Program-made: the position numbers and the translations under genes
In this document: one piece after another, positions 25,903 to 35,165 of the stretch
Layout of the letters: each line of letters starts with the position of its first letter
How positions within the stretch are numbered: the stretch's first letter is position 1
Notes under the pieces: generated by a model
Told to the model about the DNA's origin: nothing
The model's database searches: none
Seen by the model: only the letters and a program-made list of their open reading frames with translations
DNA from: Sphingomonas sinipercae
Lineage (GTDB): Bacteria > Pseudomonadota > Alphaproteobacteria > Sphingomonadales > Sphingomonadaceae
DNA: 64,000 nucleotides
NCBI RefSeq assembly: GCF_011302055.1
Contig: NZ_CP049871.1
Span: 1,570,501 to 1,634,500, forward strand
Reading direction: 5' to 3'

Positions 25903-27114
25903 TCAGGCTCCCTTGCGATGATAGCGGTGGGGGACGAACGGCATCGCCGCGACCGTCGCTTCGAACAGCTTGCCGCGCTGCTCCAGCTTTAACTGCGTGC
26001 CGGGTTCGGCCAGGTGCGCGGCGACATAGCCCATCGCAATCGGCCGCTGCAGCGTCGGCGAAAAGCCCCCGCTGGTGATCCGGCCCACCTGGTTGCCTTC
26101 GCCGTCGAGCACCAGCCCGCCTTCGCGCACCGGCTGACGCCCAGCGACGTCGAAGCCGACGCGCTTATTGATCGGGCCGCTGTCGAATTCGGCCAGGATC
26201 CGCTCCGCGCCGGGGAACCCGCCTTCGGCGCGCCGCCGCTTCTGGATGGCGAACGTCAGGCCGGCAGCCACCGGCGTCGTGTCGGTATCGAGATCGTGTC
26301 CGTAGAGCGGCAGCCCGGCTTCCAGCCGCAACGAATCGCGCGCGCCAAGCCCGATCGGCTTGACCCGCTCATCGGCGAACAGGGTCTCGGCGAGCTTCTC
26401 GGCGTGGGTGGCGGGGACCGAAAGTTCGAACCCGTCTTCGCCGGTGTAACCGGACCGGCCGAAGCCGAGCGCCACGCCCTCCCATTCGCGCGACGTGCCC
26501 TGCATGAAGGTGAGCTCGTCGGCGACGCCAGGCCAGAACCGGTCAGCGACCTCGGCCGCCTTGGGACCCTGCAACGCCAACAAGGCGCGGTCTTCGAGAT
26601 GATTGAGTGTGACTTCGTCGGGAAGCCGTTCGCGAAGGTAGGCGATGTCGTCCCACTTGGTGGCCCCGTTGACGACCACGTAATAGGCTTCCTCGTTCCC
26701 TTGCGCGACATTGGTGACCATCAGGTCGTCGACGATCCCGCCATTGTCGGCCATCAGCAGCGAATAGCGGATTCGGCCCGGCTTCAGCCCCTTGATATCG
26801 CCGGGCAATACGGTCTCGAGCGCGTCCGCGGCGCCTTCGCCGGTGACCATCAGCTGGCCCATGTGGCTGACATCGAACAGGCCCGCGTTTTCGCGGGTCC
26901 ACAGATGCTCCGCCATGATGCCTTCATATTGGACGGGCATCATGTAGCCGGCGAATTCGACCATTCGCCCACCCTTGGCGCGGTGCCAGCTGTCGAGCGG
27001 CAAGGTCATGGGCTCGGCCGGTGCGCCCTCCCCGCCTTCGGAATCGCCGCGATACGGTTCGCCGCGCGCCATAGTGTGCTGGTCGGTGGGCCCGTTGTGG
27101 ACTTCTCGGCTCAT
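25903..27114 (-). CDS. gcvT: Glycine cleavage system T protein (aminomethyltransferase)
   Basis: 403 residues from ATG 27114, with GGAG about 10 bases upstream. The folate-binding GcvT fold is seen in LPLDSWHRAKGGRMVEFAGY, DVSHMGQLMVTG, GYTGEDGFELSVPA and RDSLRLEAGLPLYGHDLD, and the C-terminal barrel in VGRITSGGFSPTLQRPIAMGYV. The first ~36 residues before MTLPLDSW are an unconserved extension, so translation could start later. First gene after the glycine riboswitch. Confidence 0.96.
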   Translation of the reverse strand: MSREVHNGPTDQHTMARGEPYRGDSEGGEGAPAEPMTLPLDSWHRAKGGRMVEFAGYMMPVQYEGIMAEHLWTRENAGLFDVSHMGQLMVTGEGAADALETVLPGDIKGLKPGRIRYSLLMADNGGIVDDLMVTNVAQGNEEAYYVVVNGATKWDDIAYLRERLPDEVTLNHLEDRALLALQGPKAAEVADRFWPGVADELTFMQGTSREWEGVALGFGRSGYTGEDGFELSVPATHAEKLAETLFADERVKPIGLGARDSLRLEAGLPLYGHDLDTDTTPVAAGLTFAIQKRRRAEGGFPGAERILAEFDSGPINKRVGFDVAGRQPVREGGLVLDGEGNQVGRITSGGFSPTLQRPIAMGYVAAHLAEPGTQLKLEQRGKLFEATVAAMPFVPHRYHRKGA

Positions 27115-27164
27115 TGGATACGGCTCCGCGACATTGGCCGCACGGCGCCATTGCCGCCCAGCCT

Positions 27165-27352
27165 CATCGCCCCCGTCTGTCGCTGCGCCTGAGAGCTTTG
27201 CCCCTTCGGCGGTCCCGCGCCTGACGCTCGGGACACTTTCCAGACTGTCAGGCCCGCGCGGTCCTGTTGCCTGAGAGATTCCGGAGGCGGTTGCTCCTTC
27301 GGCGCCGGTCAAGCTGTTGAGAAGCTTGCCCGAACTCTCCCGCGCGGCCTTT
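27165..27352 (-). promoter_or_regulatory. Tandem glycine riboswitch upstream of gcvT
   Basis: On the minus strand the leader contains two consecutive glycine aptamers. The first runs from GCGGGAGAGTTCGGGC through GCGCCGAAGGAGCAA to AATCTCTCAGGCAACAGGAC. The second has ACCGCCGAAGGGGCAAA and GCTCTCAGGCGCAGCGACAG. These are the family's conserved core elements, and the leader ends about 50 bases before the gcvT ATG. Tandem glycine aptamers usually switch on gcv expression when glycine is high. This leader occupies most of the 313-base non-coding gap 27115-27427. Confidence 0.93.
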
Positions 27353-27427
27353 CCGGCAATAACCCGCCGGAGACGCGCCGAGCCTTGGCTTCGCCTGCTT
27401 CGCGAGTCAACGCCGACTTAAGGGCGG

Positions 27428-28060
27428 CTAGCGGGTGGCGTTGTAGCGCAGCTGATCCTGCGACAGCTGGAAGCCGACCAGGTGCTGGAACGTGGCGCGA
27501 GCGACGGCATCGCGGATCGTCGGATCGGTCAACGGATCGATCGCGGCATTCGTGTCGCCAACCCGCCGCCGCGCCGTCAGCACCTTGCGAACGCTTTCCG
27601 GGAGGGTCGCGGCCGCACGCGAAATGCGGACGGTCCCCTGCCCCGCGGTGATGGCGCGATTGCTGCCGGCCGGAAAATTGATCGCAACCCCGGCAAGCTT
27701 CTTGGCGACCACCTGGTTGCCGGCCTGCATCGCGATATCGAAATACGGGAGGACCACCTGCCGCGCGGCTCCGGCGTCGCGGCGCGTCGCCACGACCTGG
27801 AACACGGCGGTGGAGATAAACTCGCCCGCCGTTTCCGTGCAGGTGGCGCGAACGTTGGTGATTGCGGCGGTGACGTCCACTGCCCCCGCCTCGCGGCTGT
27901 CGCCGGGGTTGAAGAGCGTGATGTCGCCGGTCCCGGCCGGGATCGCGACCTGCGGACAGCTGCTCCGGACCGTGTAAATGCCGCCGTCGTCAATCGTCCC
28001 GGCGGTCTTGCAGCCGGCGAGAGGAAGCATGAACAGAAGCGCGGAATAGCGAAGCTTCAC
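27428..28060 (-). CDS. Hypothetical lipoprotein
   Basis: 210 residues from GTG 28060, with AAGGAA about 9 bases upstream. Lipobox LAGC at residues 14-17 shows membrane anchoring after SPII processing. The mature chain is beta-rich (QVAIPAGTGDITLFNPGDS, FISTAVFQVVATRRD). No known domain. Divergent from ispH and upstream of the glycine riboswitch, but with no sign of shared regulation. Function unknown. Confidence 0.75.
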   Translation of the reverse strand: MKLRYSALLFMLPLAGCKTAGTIDDGGIYTVRSSCPQVAIPAGTGDITLFNPGDSREAGAVDVTAAITNVRATCTETAGEFISTAVFQVVATRRDAGAARQVVLPYFDIAMQAGNQVVAKKLAGVAINFPAGSNRAITAGQGTVRISRAAATLPESVRKVLTARRRVGDTNAAIDPLTDPTIRDAVARATFQHLVGFQLSQDQLRYNATR

Positions 28061-28115
28061 TGATGGTGTTCCTTAGGACGAGGAGGTCGAGCGCCGTCAT
28101 AGGAACCGCCTTCCA

Positions 28116-29105
28116 ATGCTGCAAGCGAGGCCTTACATCGCGCCCATGCAACCGCAGCGGTCATCGGGGCGCCCGCCCCTGCACGTGCTTGTCGCCGCGC
28201 CGCGCGGATTCTGCGCCGGGGTCGACCGCGCCATCCGCATCGTTGAGCTCGCGCTCGAGAAATATGGCGCGCCGGTCTACGTGCGCCATGAAATCGTCCA
28301 CAACCGCTTCGTCGTCGATGAGCTTCGCGACCGGGGCGCGATTTTCGTCAAGGAACTGGACGAGGTTCCGGACGACCGGCCAGTCGTCTTTTCCGCGCAC
28401 GGCGTGCCCAAGACGGTGCCGGCCAAGGCCAGCCAGCGGGGCCTAAGCTTCCTCGACGCGACCTGCCCGCTGGTATCGAAGGTCCACCGGCAGGCCGAGC
28501 GGGTGGCCGCGGAAGGCCTGCACATCATCTTCGTCGGCCATGCCGGCCACCCCGAAGTGATCGGCACCTTCGGCCAGGTTCCGGAAGGTACCATGACACT
28601 GGTCGAAGACGTCGCCGACGTGAACCGCATCGCGGTCCCGGACGAAAGCCGGCTTGCGTTCCTGACACAGACGACTCTGTCGGTCGACGATACCGCCGAC
28701 ATCGTCACCGCGCTCAAGGCCCGCTTCCCGGCCATCCGGGCGCCGCGGACCGAAGACATTTGCTATGCGACGTCCAATCGCCAGGCCGCGGTCAAGGCGA
28801 TCGCCGCGCGCTGCGAGAAGATGCTGGTGATCGGGTCACCGCAAAGTAGCAATTCCCTGCGCCTGGGCGAAGTGGCCGAGCGCCTGAACGTGCCCGCCCG
28901 GCTGATCGAGCGGGCGAGCGATATCGACTGGGCGTGGCTGGGCGAACCCAAAGTGCTTGGAGTGACCGCCGGGGCATCGGCGCCGGAACGGCTGGTGCGC
29001 GAAGTGATGGACGCGCTGGCCGAACGCTTCGAGGTGGTCGAAGAAGAAGCCGATCACAATCCCGAGCGGATGGTGTTCAAGCTTCCACGCGAGCTTGTCG
29101 ACTGA
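28116..29105 (+). CDS. ispH: 4-hydroxy-3-methylbut-2-enyl diphosphate reductase
   Basis: 329 residues if started at ATG 28116 (AGGAA about 10 bases upstream); ATG 28146 would give 319. Three cysteines that ligate the 4Fe-4S cluster are seen in [24 protein letters not shown] and [11 protein letters not shown]. Other family stretches are [14 protein letters not shown] and [13 protein letters not shown]. It performs the last step of the MEP isoprenoid pathway, making IPP and DMAPP. rnhA follows after 5 bases. Confidence 0.97.
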   Translation: MLQARPYIAPMQPQRSSGRPPLHVLVAAPRGFCAGVDRAIRIVELALEKYGAPVYVRHEIVHNRFVVDELRDRGAIFVKELDEVPDDRPVVFSAHGVPKTVPAKASQRGLSFLDATCPLVSKVHRQAERVAAEGLHIIFVGHAGHPEVIGTFGQVPEGTMTLVEDVADVNRIAVPDESRLAFLTQTTLSVDDTADIVTALKARFPAIRAPRTEDICYATSNRQAAVKAIAARCEKMLVIGSPQSSNSLRLGEVAERLNVPARLIERASDIDWAWLGEPKVLGVTAGASAPERLVREVMDALAERFEVVEEEADHNPERMVFKLPRELVD

Positions 29106-29110
29106 CCCAC

Positions 29111-29569
29111 GTGGACGCGCTTTCCAAGGTCGACATTTTCACCGACGGCGCCTGCCGGGGCAATCCCGGCCCCGGCGGCTGGGCGGCATTGCTTCGGACC
29201 GGCGGGCGTGAGCGCGAGCTGACCGGCGGCGAGGCGCTGACCACCAACAACCGAATGGAGCTGGTCGCCGCTATCAGGGCGCTGCAGGCACTCAAGCGGC
29301 CGTGCAGCGTCGACCTGCACACCGACAGCGCCTACGTCCGCGACGGGATCACGAAATGGGTGCACGGCTGGCAGCGCAACGGCTGGCGCACGTCGGACAA
29401 GAAGCCGGTGAAGAATGAAGAGCTGTGGCGCGAGCTGCTGGAAGCAGTGGTTCCGCACCACATCCGCTGGCACTGGGTGAAAGGGCATAGCGGCCACCCG
29501 GAAAACGACCGCGTCGATGCGCTTGCCTGTGAGGAAGCGGACCGGCAGCGGCAGCATCACCAACTGTGA
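29111..29569 (+). CDS. rnhA: Ribonuclease HI
   Basis: 152 residues from GTG 29111. The four catalytic acidic residues are visible: Asp in [16 protein letters not shown], Glu in [11 protein letters not shown], Asp in [13 protein letters not shown], and Asp in [26 protein letters not shown] carries the conserved His loop. It degrades RNA in RNA-DNA hybrids. Downstream of ispH with only 5 bases between, so probably one transcript; the pairing is likely incidental. Confidence 0.96.
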   Translation: MDALSKVDIFTDGACRGNPGPGGWAALLRTGGRERELTGGEALTTNNRMELVAAIRALQALKRPCSVDLHTDSAYVRDGITKWVHGWQRNGWRTSDKKPVKNEELWRELLEAVVPHHIRWHWVKGHSGHPENDRVDALACEEADRQRQHHQL

Positions 29570-29651
29570 GAACAAGTTTTTCACCGATGTGTATTAGCGT
29601 ATTGCATCAGTGTAACACGTTCGATAGTTTCCTCCACGGGGGGAGATTCAC

Positions 29652-30392
29652 GTGGACCAGTCAATGGAGCCGAATGCCGCAGATACTCGGACGGAGTCGC
29701 GCCAAGTTAGGCTGCGCATCACGTGGAGGTATCTCGTTGCCTTCGCCGCTCTGACCATCCTGTGCGGCACCTCGCACGAATTCGTTCATCACTTTTCCGC
29801 CGCGGCCATCTGCGGCGGCTTCGGCGTAAAAACCTTCAACTCGTTCGATATCGCCCCTGGATGTGAGGCAAACCCGTGGCACTGGGCTGCTACACTCGCC
29901 GGGCCGGCCTTCACCTTCGGGCTGATGTGGTGGGGTGCGCTCTTGCTACGCCGACAATCAACATCTGATCGCCAGATCGGCTTTGCGTTGATCTTCGCGA
30001 ACTTCCCGATCAACCGGCTATTTTTCGTGCTGATCTACGCCAACGACGAATATGACGCCGCCTTCCACTTGTTCGGCAGGTCAGAACTTGTGCACCTGCT
30101 GACGATCGCTGCGACTTGGCTGATCGCCTTACCGCCGGTGGTGATCGGGTATCGTGCCATCGCCAATCCGAAGCGCCCACTGTGGTTCGCCGCCTTTTTT
30201 ATCCTGCCGTTTGTCTTCGTTCTGACCTTCGCCGCTGTCTTCCTCGAGAATTATCTCTTGCTCGAAAAGCACTTCCTTGCGTCACGCGTGCTCGGCGTCC
30301 CCTGGCTGATACTCGTCGTCGAGGGCCTCTCGCTGGCGATCTACTATGCTTTCCGGCGCGACCTTACAGGACGGCGGCGTCTCAGCGACTAA
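29652..30392 (+). CDS. Multi-pass membrane protein with HExxH motif
   Basis: 246 residues from GTG 29652 (GGGGGAG about 8 bases upstream). About five hydrophobic segments. The first ends with CGTSHEFVHHFSAA, an HExxH motif at residues ~42-46. AGPAFTFGLMWWG follows in the second, and FANFPINRLFFVL precedes acidic NDEYD. Order and spacing recall membrane-embedded zinc proteases (M50-like), but the canonical NxxPxxxLDG motif is not clear. It has no recognised family and slightly lower GC than neighbours. Confidence 0.7.
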   Translation: MDQSMEPNAADTRTESRQVRLRITWRYLVAFAALTILCGTSHEFVHHFSAAAICGGFGVKTFNSFDIAPGCEANPWHWAATLAGPAFTFGLMWWGALLLRRQSTSDRQIGFALIFANFPINRLFFVLIYANDEYDAAFHLFGRSELVHLLTIAATWLIALPPVVIGYRAIANPKRPLWFAAFFILPFVFVLTFAAVFLENYLLLEKHFLASRVLGVPWLILVVEGLSLAIYYAFRRDLTGRRRLSD

Positions 30393-31446
30393 AGCGGCCC
30401 GGCGAAAATAATTCCGGATCGATGTGACCGACAATCTCGAGTAAAGCTTCGCCGAGCAGCAACGAGGCCGCCAGTTTCGCCGCTGCCGGCGCGGTCTGGA
30501 TGCCGAAGCCGCCCTGCCCCGCGCACCAGAAAAACCCATCGGCAGAAGGATCGAAGCCGTAGACCGGCACCCGATCGCGCGAAAAGCTGCGCAGCCCGGC
30601 CCAACGCCGCTCGACCGCCTCGATCGGCCAGTCGACCGCTTGCTCGAACCGGTGAATGGCGACGGCGACGTCGATCTCTTCAGGGGCAGCGTCGCACGGG
30701 TCGCTGTCGATTTCGTCATGGGGGCTGAGCCAGACGATATTGTCGCCTTCGCCCTTGAAGTAGAAGCTTTCGGCCGCGTCGATCACGAGCGGCAAGTCCT
30801 TCAGGCCGGTCTGGCCGACCCTGAGCTGCACCATCGTCCGGCGCTTGGGCTGAATGCCAATCGCGCGAACGCCGCAGCCGATCGCGACCGCGTCGGCCCA
30901 GGCCCCGGCGGCGTTGACCACCACGCCGGCTTCGACTTCGCCGCCGTCCGAAAGCCGGATTTTCCAACCGTTGCCCTGGCGTTCGGCGGCGACCAGCGAA
31001 GCGTCGGTCCGCACCGTGCCGCCCCACTGGCGGAAGCGTGCGAGGCAGTCGGCATGAAGCGCGGCAACGTCGATGTCGGCGCAGCTTTCCTCAAACAGGG
31101 CGCAGGCCCAGTCCGGGCGGGTGCCCGGGACTCGGTCCTCGAGGGCCGAGCGCCCGAGGAGAATCCCGCCGTCCACCTCCGGCAGCCGGGACACATCACG
31201 GGCGATGTGCAGGGCCCCGCGCTGGCGCAGGAACGGTGCTAGGAACCGGCGGCTGGCAAGGGTCAGCGGCGCCACCGCCGGGCCGCCATAGCTACCGAGC
31301 CAGAACGCCGCCGAGCGCCCGGTCGCATGCATTCCGCAATGGCGTTCCGCTTCGACGATCAGCACGCGCCGGTGCGCGGCTAGCTCGGCGCCAAGGTTCG
31401 CCCCGGCGATTCCGCCGCCGACGATGATGATGTCGAAGCTATCCAT
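30382..31446 (-). CDS. FAD-dependent oxidoreductase (DAO/DadA type)
   Basis: 354 residues. An N-terminal dinucleotide-binding motif IIIVGGGIAGANLGAELA is followed by VEAERHCGMHATGRSAAFW, where the flavin is normally contacted. The C-terminal WAGLRSFSRDRVPVYGFDP and WCAGQGGFGIQTAPAAA are typical of D-amino acid oxidase/sarcosine oxidase-like enzymes (PF01266). Substrate unknown; it could oxidise a D-amino acid or N-methyl glycine. Its last 11 bases overlap the convergent membrane-protein gene. Confidence 0.88.
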   Translation of the reverse strand: MDSFDIIIVGGGIAGANLGAELAAHRRVLIVEAERHCGMHATGRSAAFWLGSYGGPAVAPLTLASRRFLAPFLRQRGALHIARDVSRLPEVDGGILLGRSALEDRVPGTRPDWACALFEESCADIDVAALHADCLARFRQWGGTVRTDASLVAAERQGNGWKIRLSDGGEVEAGVVVNAAGAWADAVAIGCGVRAIGIQPKRRTMVQLRVGQTGLKDLPLVIDAAESFYFKGEGDNIVWLSPHDEIDSDPCDAAPEEIDVAVAIHRFEQAVDWPIEAVERRWAGLRSFSRDRVPVYGFDPSADGFFWCAGQGGFGIQTAPAAAKLAASLLLGEALLEIVGHIDPELFSPGRFSR

Positions 31447-31496
31447 CCAAGCGCCCGGTTACGAATTGGCAAGTGTCAGCGTCTAGTGCCGTCGTC

Positions 31497-31970
31497 ATGA
31501 CAAACGTCGCATTAACCCAGGCGCTGCTGGCGATACTTGCAATCCTGCTGGTCGTCGCCGCGACGATCGACGTCCGCACCTATACGATTTCCAACCGGCT
31601 CAACCTGGCGGTGGCGCTGCTTGCGCCACTGTACTGGTTGAGCGCCGGGCTGCCCTGGTGGCCCGATATCGCCGCGCAGGCCGGGACGGCTCTCGCCGTG
31701 TTCCTGCTGCTCTCCATCCTGTTTTACACCGGGATGATGGGCGGGGGCGACGTCAAGCTCGCCGGTGCCCTCGCGCTCTGGTTCACGCCGGCGGAGACGC
31801 TGCGTTCGCTCATCTACATGGCGCTTGCCGGCGGCGTGGTCACGGCCGTCGCGCTCATCGTCCATCGCGCCGCTCGCAAGGGCGGCCGGCCGAAGGTTCC
31901 GTACGGCGTTGCGATCGCCGTCGGCGGCCTCGCGATTCTCACCCAACGGTTTCTTAACCAATTTGCCTGA
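31497..31970 (+). CDS. cpaA: Prepilin peptidase CpaA/TadV
   Basis: 157 residues from ATG 31497. Aspartates of the GXGD-type peptidase are in AATIDVRTYTISNRLN and MMGGGDVKLAGAL. Hydrophobic throughout, as expected for a membrane enzyme that cleaves Flp prepilins. First gene of the pilus cluster. No Flp pilin substrate gene is adjacent. Confidence 0.92.
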   Translation: MTNVALTQALLAILAILLVVAATIDVRTYTISNRLNLAVALLAPLYWLSAGLPWWPDIAAQAGTALAVFLLLSILFYTGMMGGGDVKLAGALALWFTPAETLRSLIYMALAGGVVTAVALIVHRAARKGGRPKVPYGVAIAVGGLAILTQRFLNQFA

Positions 31971-32016
31971 TTTGTAAGGTTGTTCGCAGCGGGTCTGCAG
32001 GGGAGGCGTTCTCGCC

Positions 32017-33072
32017 ATGGATTTTAAAAAAGTAATGCTTCTGGTCGGCGCTCTGGTGGTGGCAGCAGTCACCGCCTTCATGGCCAAGAACATGTTCACC
32101 GGCGCGGGCGCGCAGCAGGCCGAGGCCGCTGCTCCCGGCGTCCCGCTTGGACCCAAGGTGCTCGTCGCCCGCAAGGATCTGCCGGTCGGCACGATCATCG
32201 ACCAGACGATGCTGGGTTTCCAGGATTGGCCGAAAGACGCGCTCGACGGCGCTTATTACGCGCAGGGCACCCCTGACGCCGACCCGTCGAAGCTGCTCGG
32301 CACTGTCGTTCGCTTCCCGGTCACCGCCGGCCAGCCGCTGACCCGCGGCTCCCTGGTCGGCCCGAAGGACCGCGGCTTCCTCGCCGCGGCGCTCGGCCCG
32401 GGCATGCGTGCCGTCACCGTCCCGGTCACCACGTCGAACGGCGTCGCCGGCTTCGTATTCCCGGGCGACCGCGTCGACATGGTGCTGAACCAGACCGTCG
32501 ATAACAACGGTGGCGACGGTGCGCCGCTCAAGGTGTCCGAGACGATCGTTCGCAACGTTCGCGTGCTTGCCACCGACCAGCGCATCAGCAGCAAGGACGA
32601 AGACGGCAAGACCGAGGTGAAGACCTTCTCCAACGTCACGCTGGAAGTCACGCCGCGGATCGCCGAAAAGGTTTCGGTCGCGCAAAGCGTCGGGACTCTC
32701 TCGCTGTCGCTTCGCTCGCTTGCCGACAGCACGTCGGAGCTAGAACGAGCCGTCGCTTCGGGTGAGGTAAAGGTGCCAGCCGGCACCACGCCCGCCGACG
32801 AGCGCCGCCTGCTCAACGCTTACGCAAGCCGTCCAATGGATAACAACACGACGTTCACCACCGGTGGCGACGTTTCCCGCTTCCAGCGCCGCACGGTGCC
32901 GGCGAAGGTCAAGTCGCGCGACGAGCTCGCCGCCGAGGTCGCTCGCAATGCGATGGACAAATATATCGACCGCGTGGCGCCTGGCGCGGGTGGAGGCAGC
33001 GTTGCTTCCGGCCCCGTCGTTCGCGTGACCCGCGGCAGCAACGTGACAATCGTTCCGGTGGGGGGCCGCTAA
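32017..33072 (+). CDS. cpaB: Flp pilus assembly protein CpaB/RcpC
   Basis: 351 residues with a GGGGAGG ribosome-binding site. N-terminal signal anchor (VMLLVGALVVAAVTAFMA) precedes the SAF domain (PKVLVARKDLPVGTIIDQTM), then the RcpC/CpaB domain with GMRAVTVPVTTSNGVAGFVFPGD. The protein is periplasmic and associates with the CpaC secretin. cpaC begins 1 base after its stop. Confidence 0.95.
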   Translation: MDFKKVMLLVGALVVAAVTAFMAKNMFTGAGAQQAEAAAPGVPLGPKVLVARKDLPVGTIIDQTMLGFQDWPKDALDGAYYAQGTPDADPSKLLGTVVRFPVTAGQPLTRGSLVGPKDRGFLAAALGPGMRAVTVPVTTSNGVAGFVFPGDRVDMVLNQTVDNNGGDGAPLKVSETIVRNVRVLATDQRISSKDEDGKTEVKTFSNVTLEVTPRIAEKVSVAQSVGTLSLSLRSLADSTSELERAVASGEVKVPAGTTPADERRLLNAYASRPMDNNTTFTTGGDVSRFQRRTVPAKVKSRDELAAEVARNAMDKYIDRVAPGAGGGSVASGPVVRVTRGSNVTIVPVGGR

Positions 33073-33073
33073 G

Positions 33074-34504
33074 ATGAACAGGTTCAACCTCAAGACGGGC
33101 GCGGCCGCAATCGCCCTGGCGATCGGCTTCGCCGGAGCCGCGGCTCCAGCCCCGGCCCTCGCCCAGTCAATGTCGGCCAAGCCGTCGGAAACGCTCAACC
33201 TGTCGCAGGGCACCGGCACTCTGGTGCGGCTGTCCTCGCCGATGACCGACGTCTTCGTCGCCAACGACAAGGTCGCCGACGTTCAGGTCCGTTCCTCGAC
33301 CCAGCTGTATGTGTTCGGCAAGGGCAACGGTGAAACCACCGTCTACGCGACCGGCAAGGACGGGCGCGTGGTTTATGCCTCGACCGTTCGCGTCGGCAAC
33401 AACATCAGCTCGGTGGACGAAATGCTCCGCCTGGCGATGCCCGAAGCCAACCTTCAGGCGACGCCGATGAACAACCTTGTGCTGCTGACCGGCACCGTCG
33501 CCTCCCCGACCGATGTCGAGGAAGCGCAGCGACTGGTCCAGGCCTATGTCGGCGAAGGCACGCAAGTGGTCAGCCGGCTGCGTTCCTCGACGCCGCTGCA
33601 GGTCAACCTGCGGGTGCGCATCGCGGAGGTGAACCGCAGCCTGCTGAAGCAGTTCGGTGTCAACCTTCTTGGCGTCGGCAACGGCTTTTCGGTCGCGCAG
33701 GGTGACGGCATCTACGTCCCGCCGGCGGGTGCTGGCGACGACACGGACGGCAGCGACACCGGCAAGATCATCCGCGGCACCATCGGCACGACCTTCGGGC
33801 TCGGCAAGCGGTTCCTCGGCCTCGACCTGATCGGCCGCCTCAACCTGGCGGAAACCGATGGCCTGGTCACCACGCTTGCGGAACCGAACCTGACGGCCTT
33901 GTCCGGCGAAACCGCCAGCTTCCTGGCCGGCGGCGAATTCCCGATCCCAGTGTCGCAGGGCAACCAGGGCATCACCATCGAGTACAAGCAATATGGCGTC
34001 GGCCTGGCCTTCACGCCGATCGTGCTCGGCGATGGCCGCATTTCGATGCGCGTTCGCCCGGAGGTCAGCGAACTTTCGAACGAAGGGTCGGTCAAGCTCA
34101 ACGACTTCGTCGTCCCGGCGCTGACGACCCGCCGCGCTGAAACGACGGTGGAGCTCGGCTCCGGCCAGAGCTTCATGATCGCCGGCCTGCTGCGCAACGC
34201 GCTGACCAACGACATCGACAAGGCGCCGTTCCTGGGCGACCTCCCGATCCTTGGGGCGCTGTTCCGCTCGACCAGCTACAAACGGCAGGAGACCGAACTG
34301 GTCATCATCGTGACGCCGTACCTGGTCCGCCCGGTCAGCGGCCGCATGGCCCTGCCGACGGACGGGCTTCGCGCACCGACCGACGCCCAGCGCGTCGCCT
34401 TTGGCCAGACGGTCACCGGCGTCAGCGCCGCGCCCGCCGCCGCCCCGGTGGCAACAATCCAGGCAGTGCCGGGAAGCGCCGCCGCCCCCGGGTTCAAGCT
34501 GTGA
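33074..34504 (+). CDS. cpaC: Pilus secretin CpaC/RcpA
   Basis: 476 residues. Cleavable signal peptide ending near ALAQS; N-terminal pilus secretin domain (LSQGTGTLVRLSSPMTDVFV); middle BON/secretin N-domain (LVLLTGTVASPTDVEEAQRL); C-terminal secretin barrel with VTTLAEPNLTALSGETASFL and DKAPFLGDLPILGALF. It forms the outer-membrane channel for the Flp pilus. Last bases overlap the reading-frame GTG preceding cpaD. Confidence 0.96.
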   Translation: MNRFNLKTGAAAIALAIGFAGAAAPAPALAQSMSAKPSETLNLSQGTGTLVRLSSPMTDVFVANDKVADVQVRSSTQLYVFGKGNGETTVYATGKDGRVVYASTVRVGNNISSVDEMLRLAMPEANLQATPMNNLVLLTGTVASPTDVEEAQRLVQAYVGEGTQVVSRLRSSTPLQVNLRVRIAEVNRSLLKQFGVNLLGVGNGFSVAQGDGIYVPPAGAGDDTDGSDTGKIIRGTIGTTFGLGKRFLGLDLIGRLNLAETDGLVTTLAEPNLTALSGETASFLAGGEFPIPVSQGNQGITIEYKQYGVGLAFTPIVLGDGRISMRVRPEVSELSNEGSVKLNDFVVPALTTRRAETTVELGSGQSFMIAGLLRNALTNDIDKAPFLGDLPILGALFRSTSYKRQETELVIIVTPYLVRPVSGRMALPTDGLRAPTDAQRVAFGQTVTGVSAAPAAAPVATIQAVPGSAAAPGFKL

Positions 34505-34530
34505 ACCGGCTGCACAGGAAGGACGTGAAC

Positions 34531-35163
34531 ATGCGTACCAAGCTTTGCCTCCTGCTGGTGGCGTCTAGCCTGAGCGCCTGCGCTCAGACCGGCGAGATCC
34601 CGGCAGCCCGTGGCGTCAGCGCCGTCAATGAGCCGGTGCTCAGCCGCGCCGCTTTCACTTATGACCTGTCGGCACCGGCCGGCGTTCTGCCCCCGCAGGA
34701 AGTCGCCCGGCTCGATAGCTGGTTCCGCACGCTGAACCTGGGTTACGGCGACTCCATCTACGTCGACGGGCCCTATGCGGACTCGGTTCGCGGCCAAGTC
34801 GCGCAGATCGCCGGCGCTTATGGGATGGCCGTATTGCCCTCCGCCCCGGTGTTGACCGGCGCGATCGGTGAGGGCGCAGTGCGCGTGATTGTCAGCCGCA
34901 CCCGGGCCGAGGTGCCGGGGTGCCCGCTTTGGAATCCTGCACCCAGCTTCAACTACAGCAACACGAGCACGCCGAACTACGGCTGCGCGGTGAACTCCAA
35001 CATGGCCGCGATGGTCGCCAACCCGGAAGACTTGTTCCACGGGCGCGATTCCGGCGGCCTTGGGGACACGCAGACTGCCAGCAAGGCCGTCGAATATTAC
35101 CGCACCGCTCCGCCGACCGGCAAAAAGGGTCTGCAGGACGTCAATACCAAGGAAGGTAAGTAG
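34531..35163 (+). CDS. cpaD: Pilus assembly lipoprotein CpaD-like
   Basis: 210 residues from ATG 34531, preceded by AGGAAGGA. A GTG at 34501 in frame overlaps cpaC but would push the signal peptide inward. The lipobox LSAC lies near residues 12-16. The mature protein has PPQEVARLDSWFRTLNLGYG and CPLWNPAPSFNYSNTSTPNY, which match CpaD/TadO. It is thought to assist secretin assembly in the outer membrane. Two bases separate it from cpaE. Confidence 0.9.
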   Translation: MRTKLCLLLVASSLSACAQTGEIPAARGVSAVNEPVLSRAAFTYDLSAPAGVLPPQEVARLDSWFRTLNLGYGDSIYVDGPYADSVRGQVAQIAGAYGMAVLPSAPVLTGAIGEGAVRVIVSRTRAEVPGCPLWNPAPSFNYSNTSTPNYGCAVNSNMAAMVANPEDLFHGRDSGGLGDTQTASKAVEYYRTAPPTGKKGLQDVNTKEGK

Positions 35164-35165
35164 GC

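Noticed and set aside
27115..27312. N-terminal extension of gcvT into the leader
   Set aside because: This part of the frame overlaps the glycine riboswitch aptamers and matches no GcvT N-terminus.
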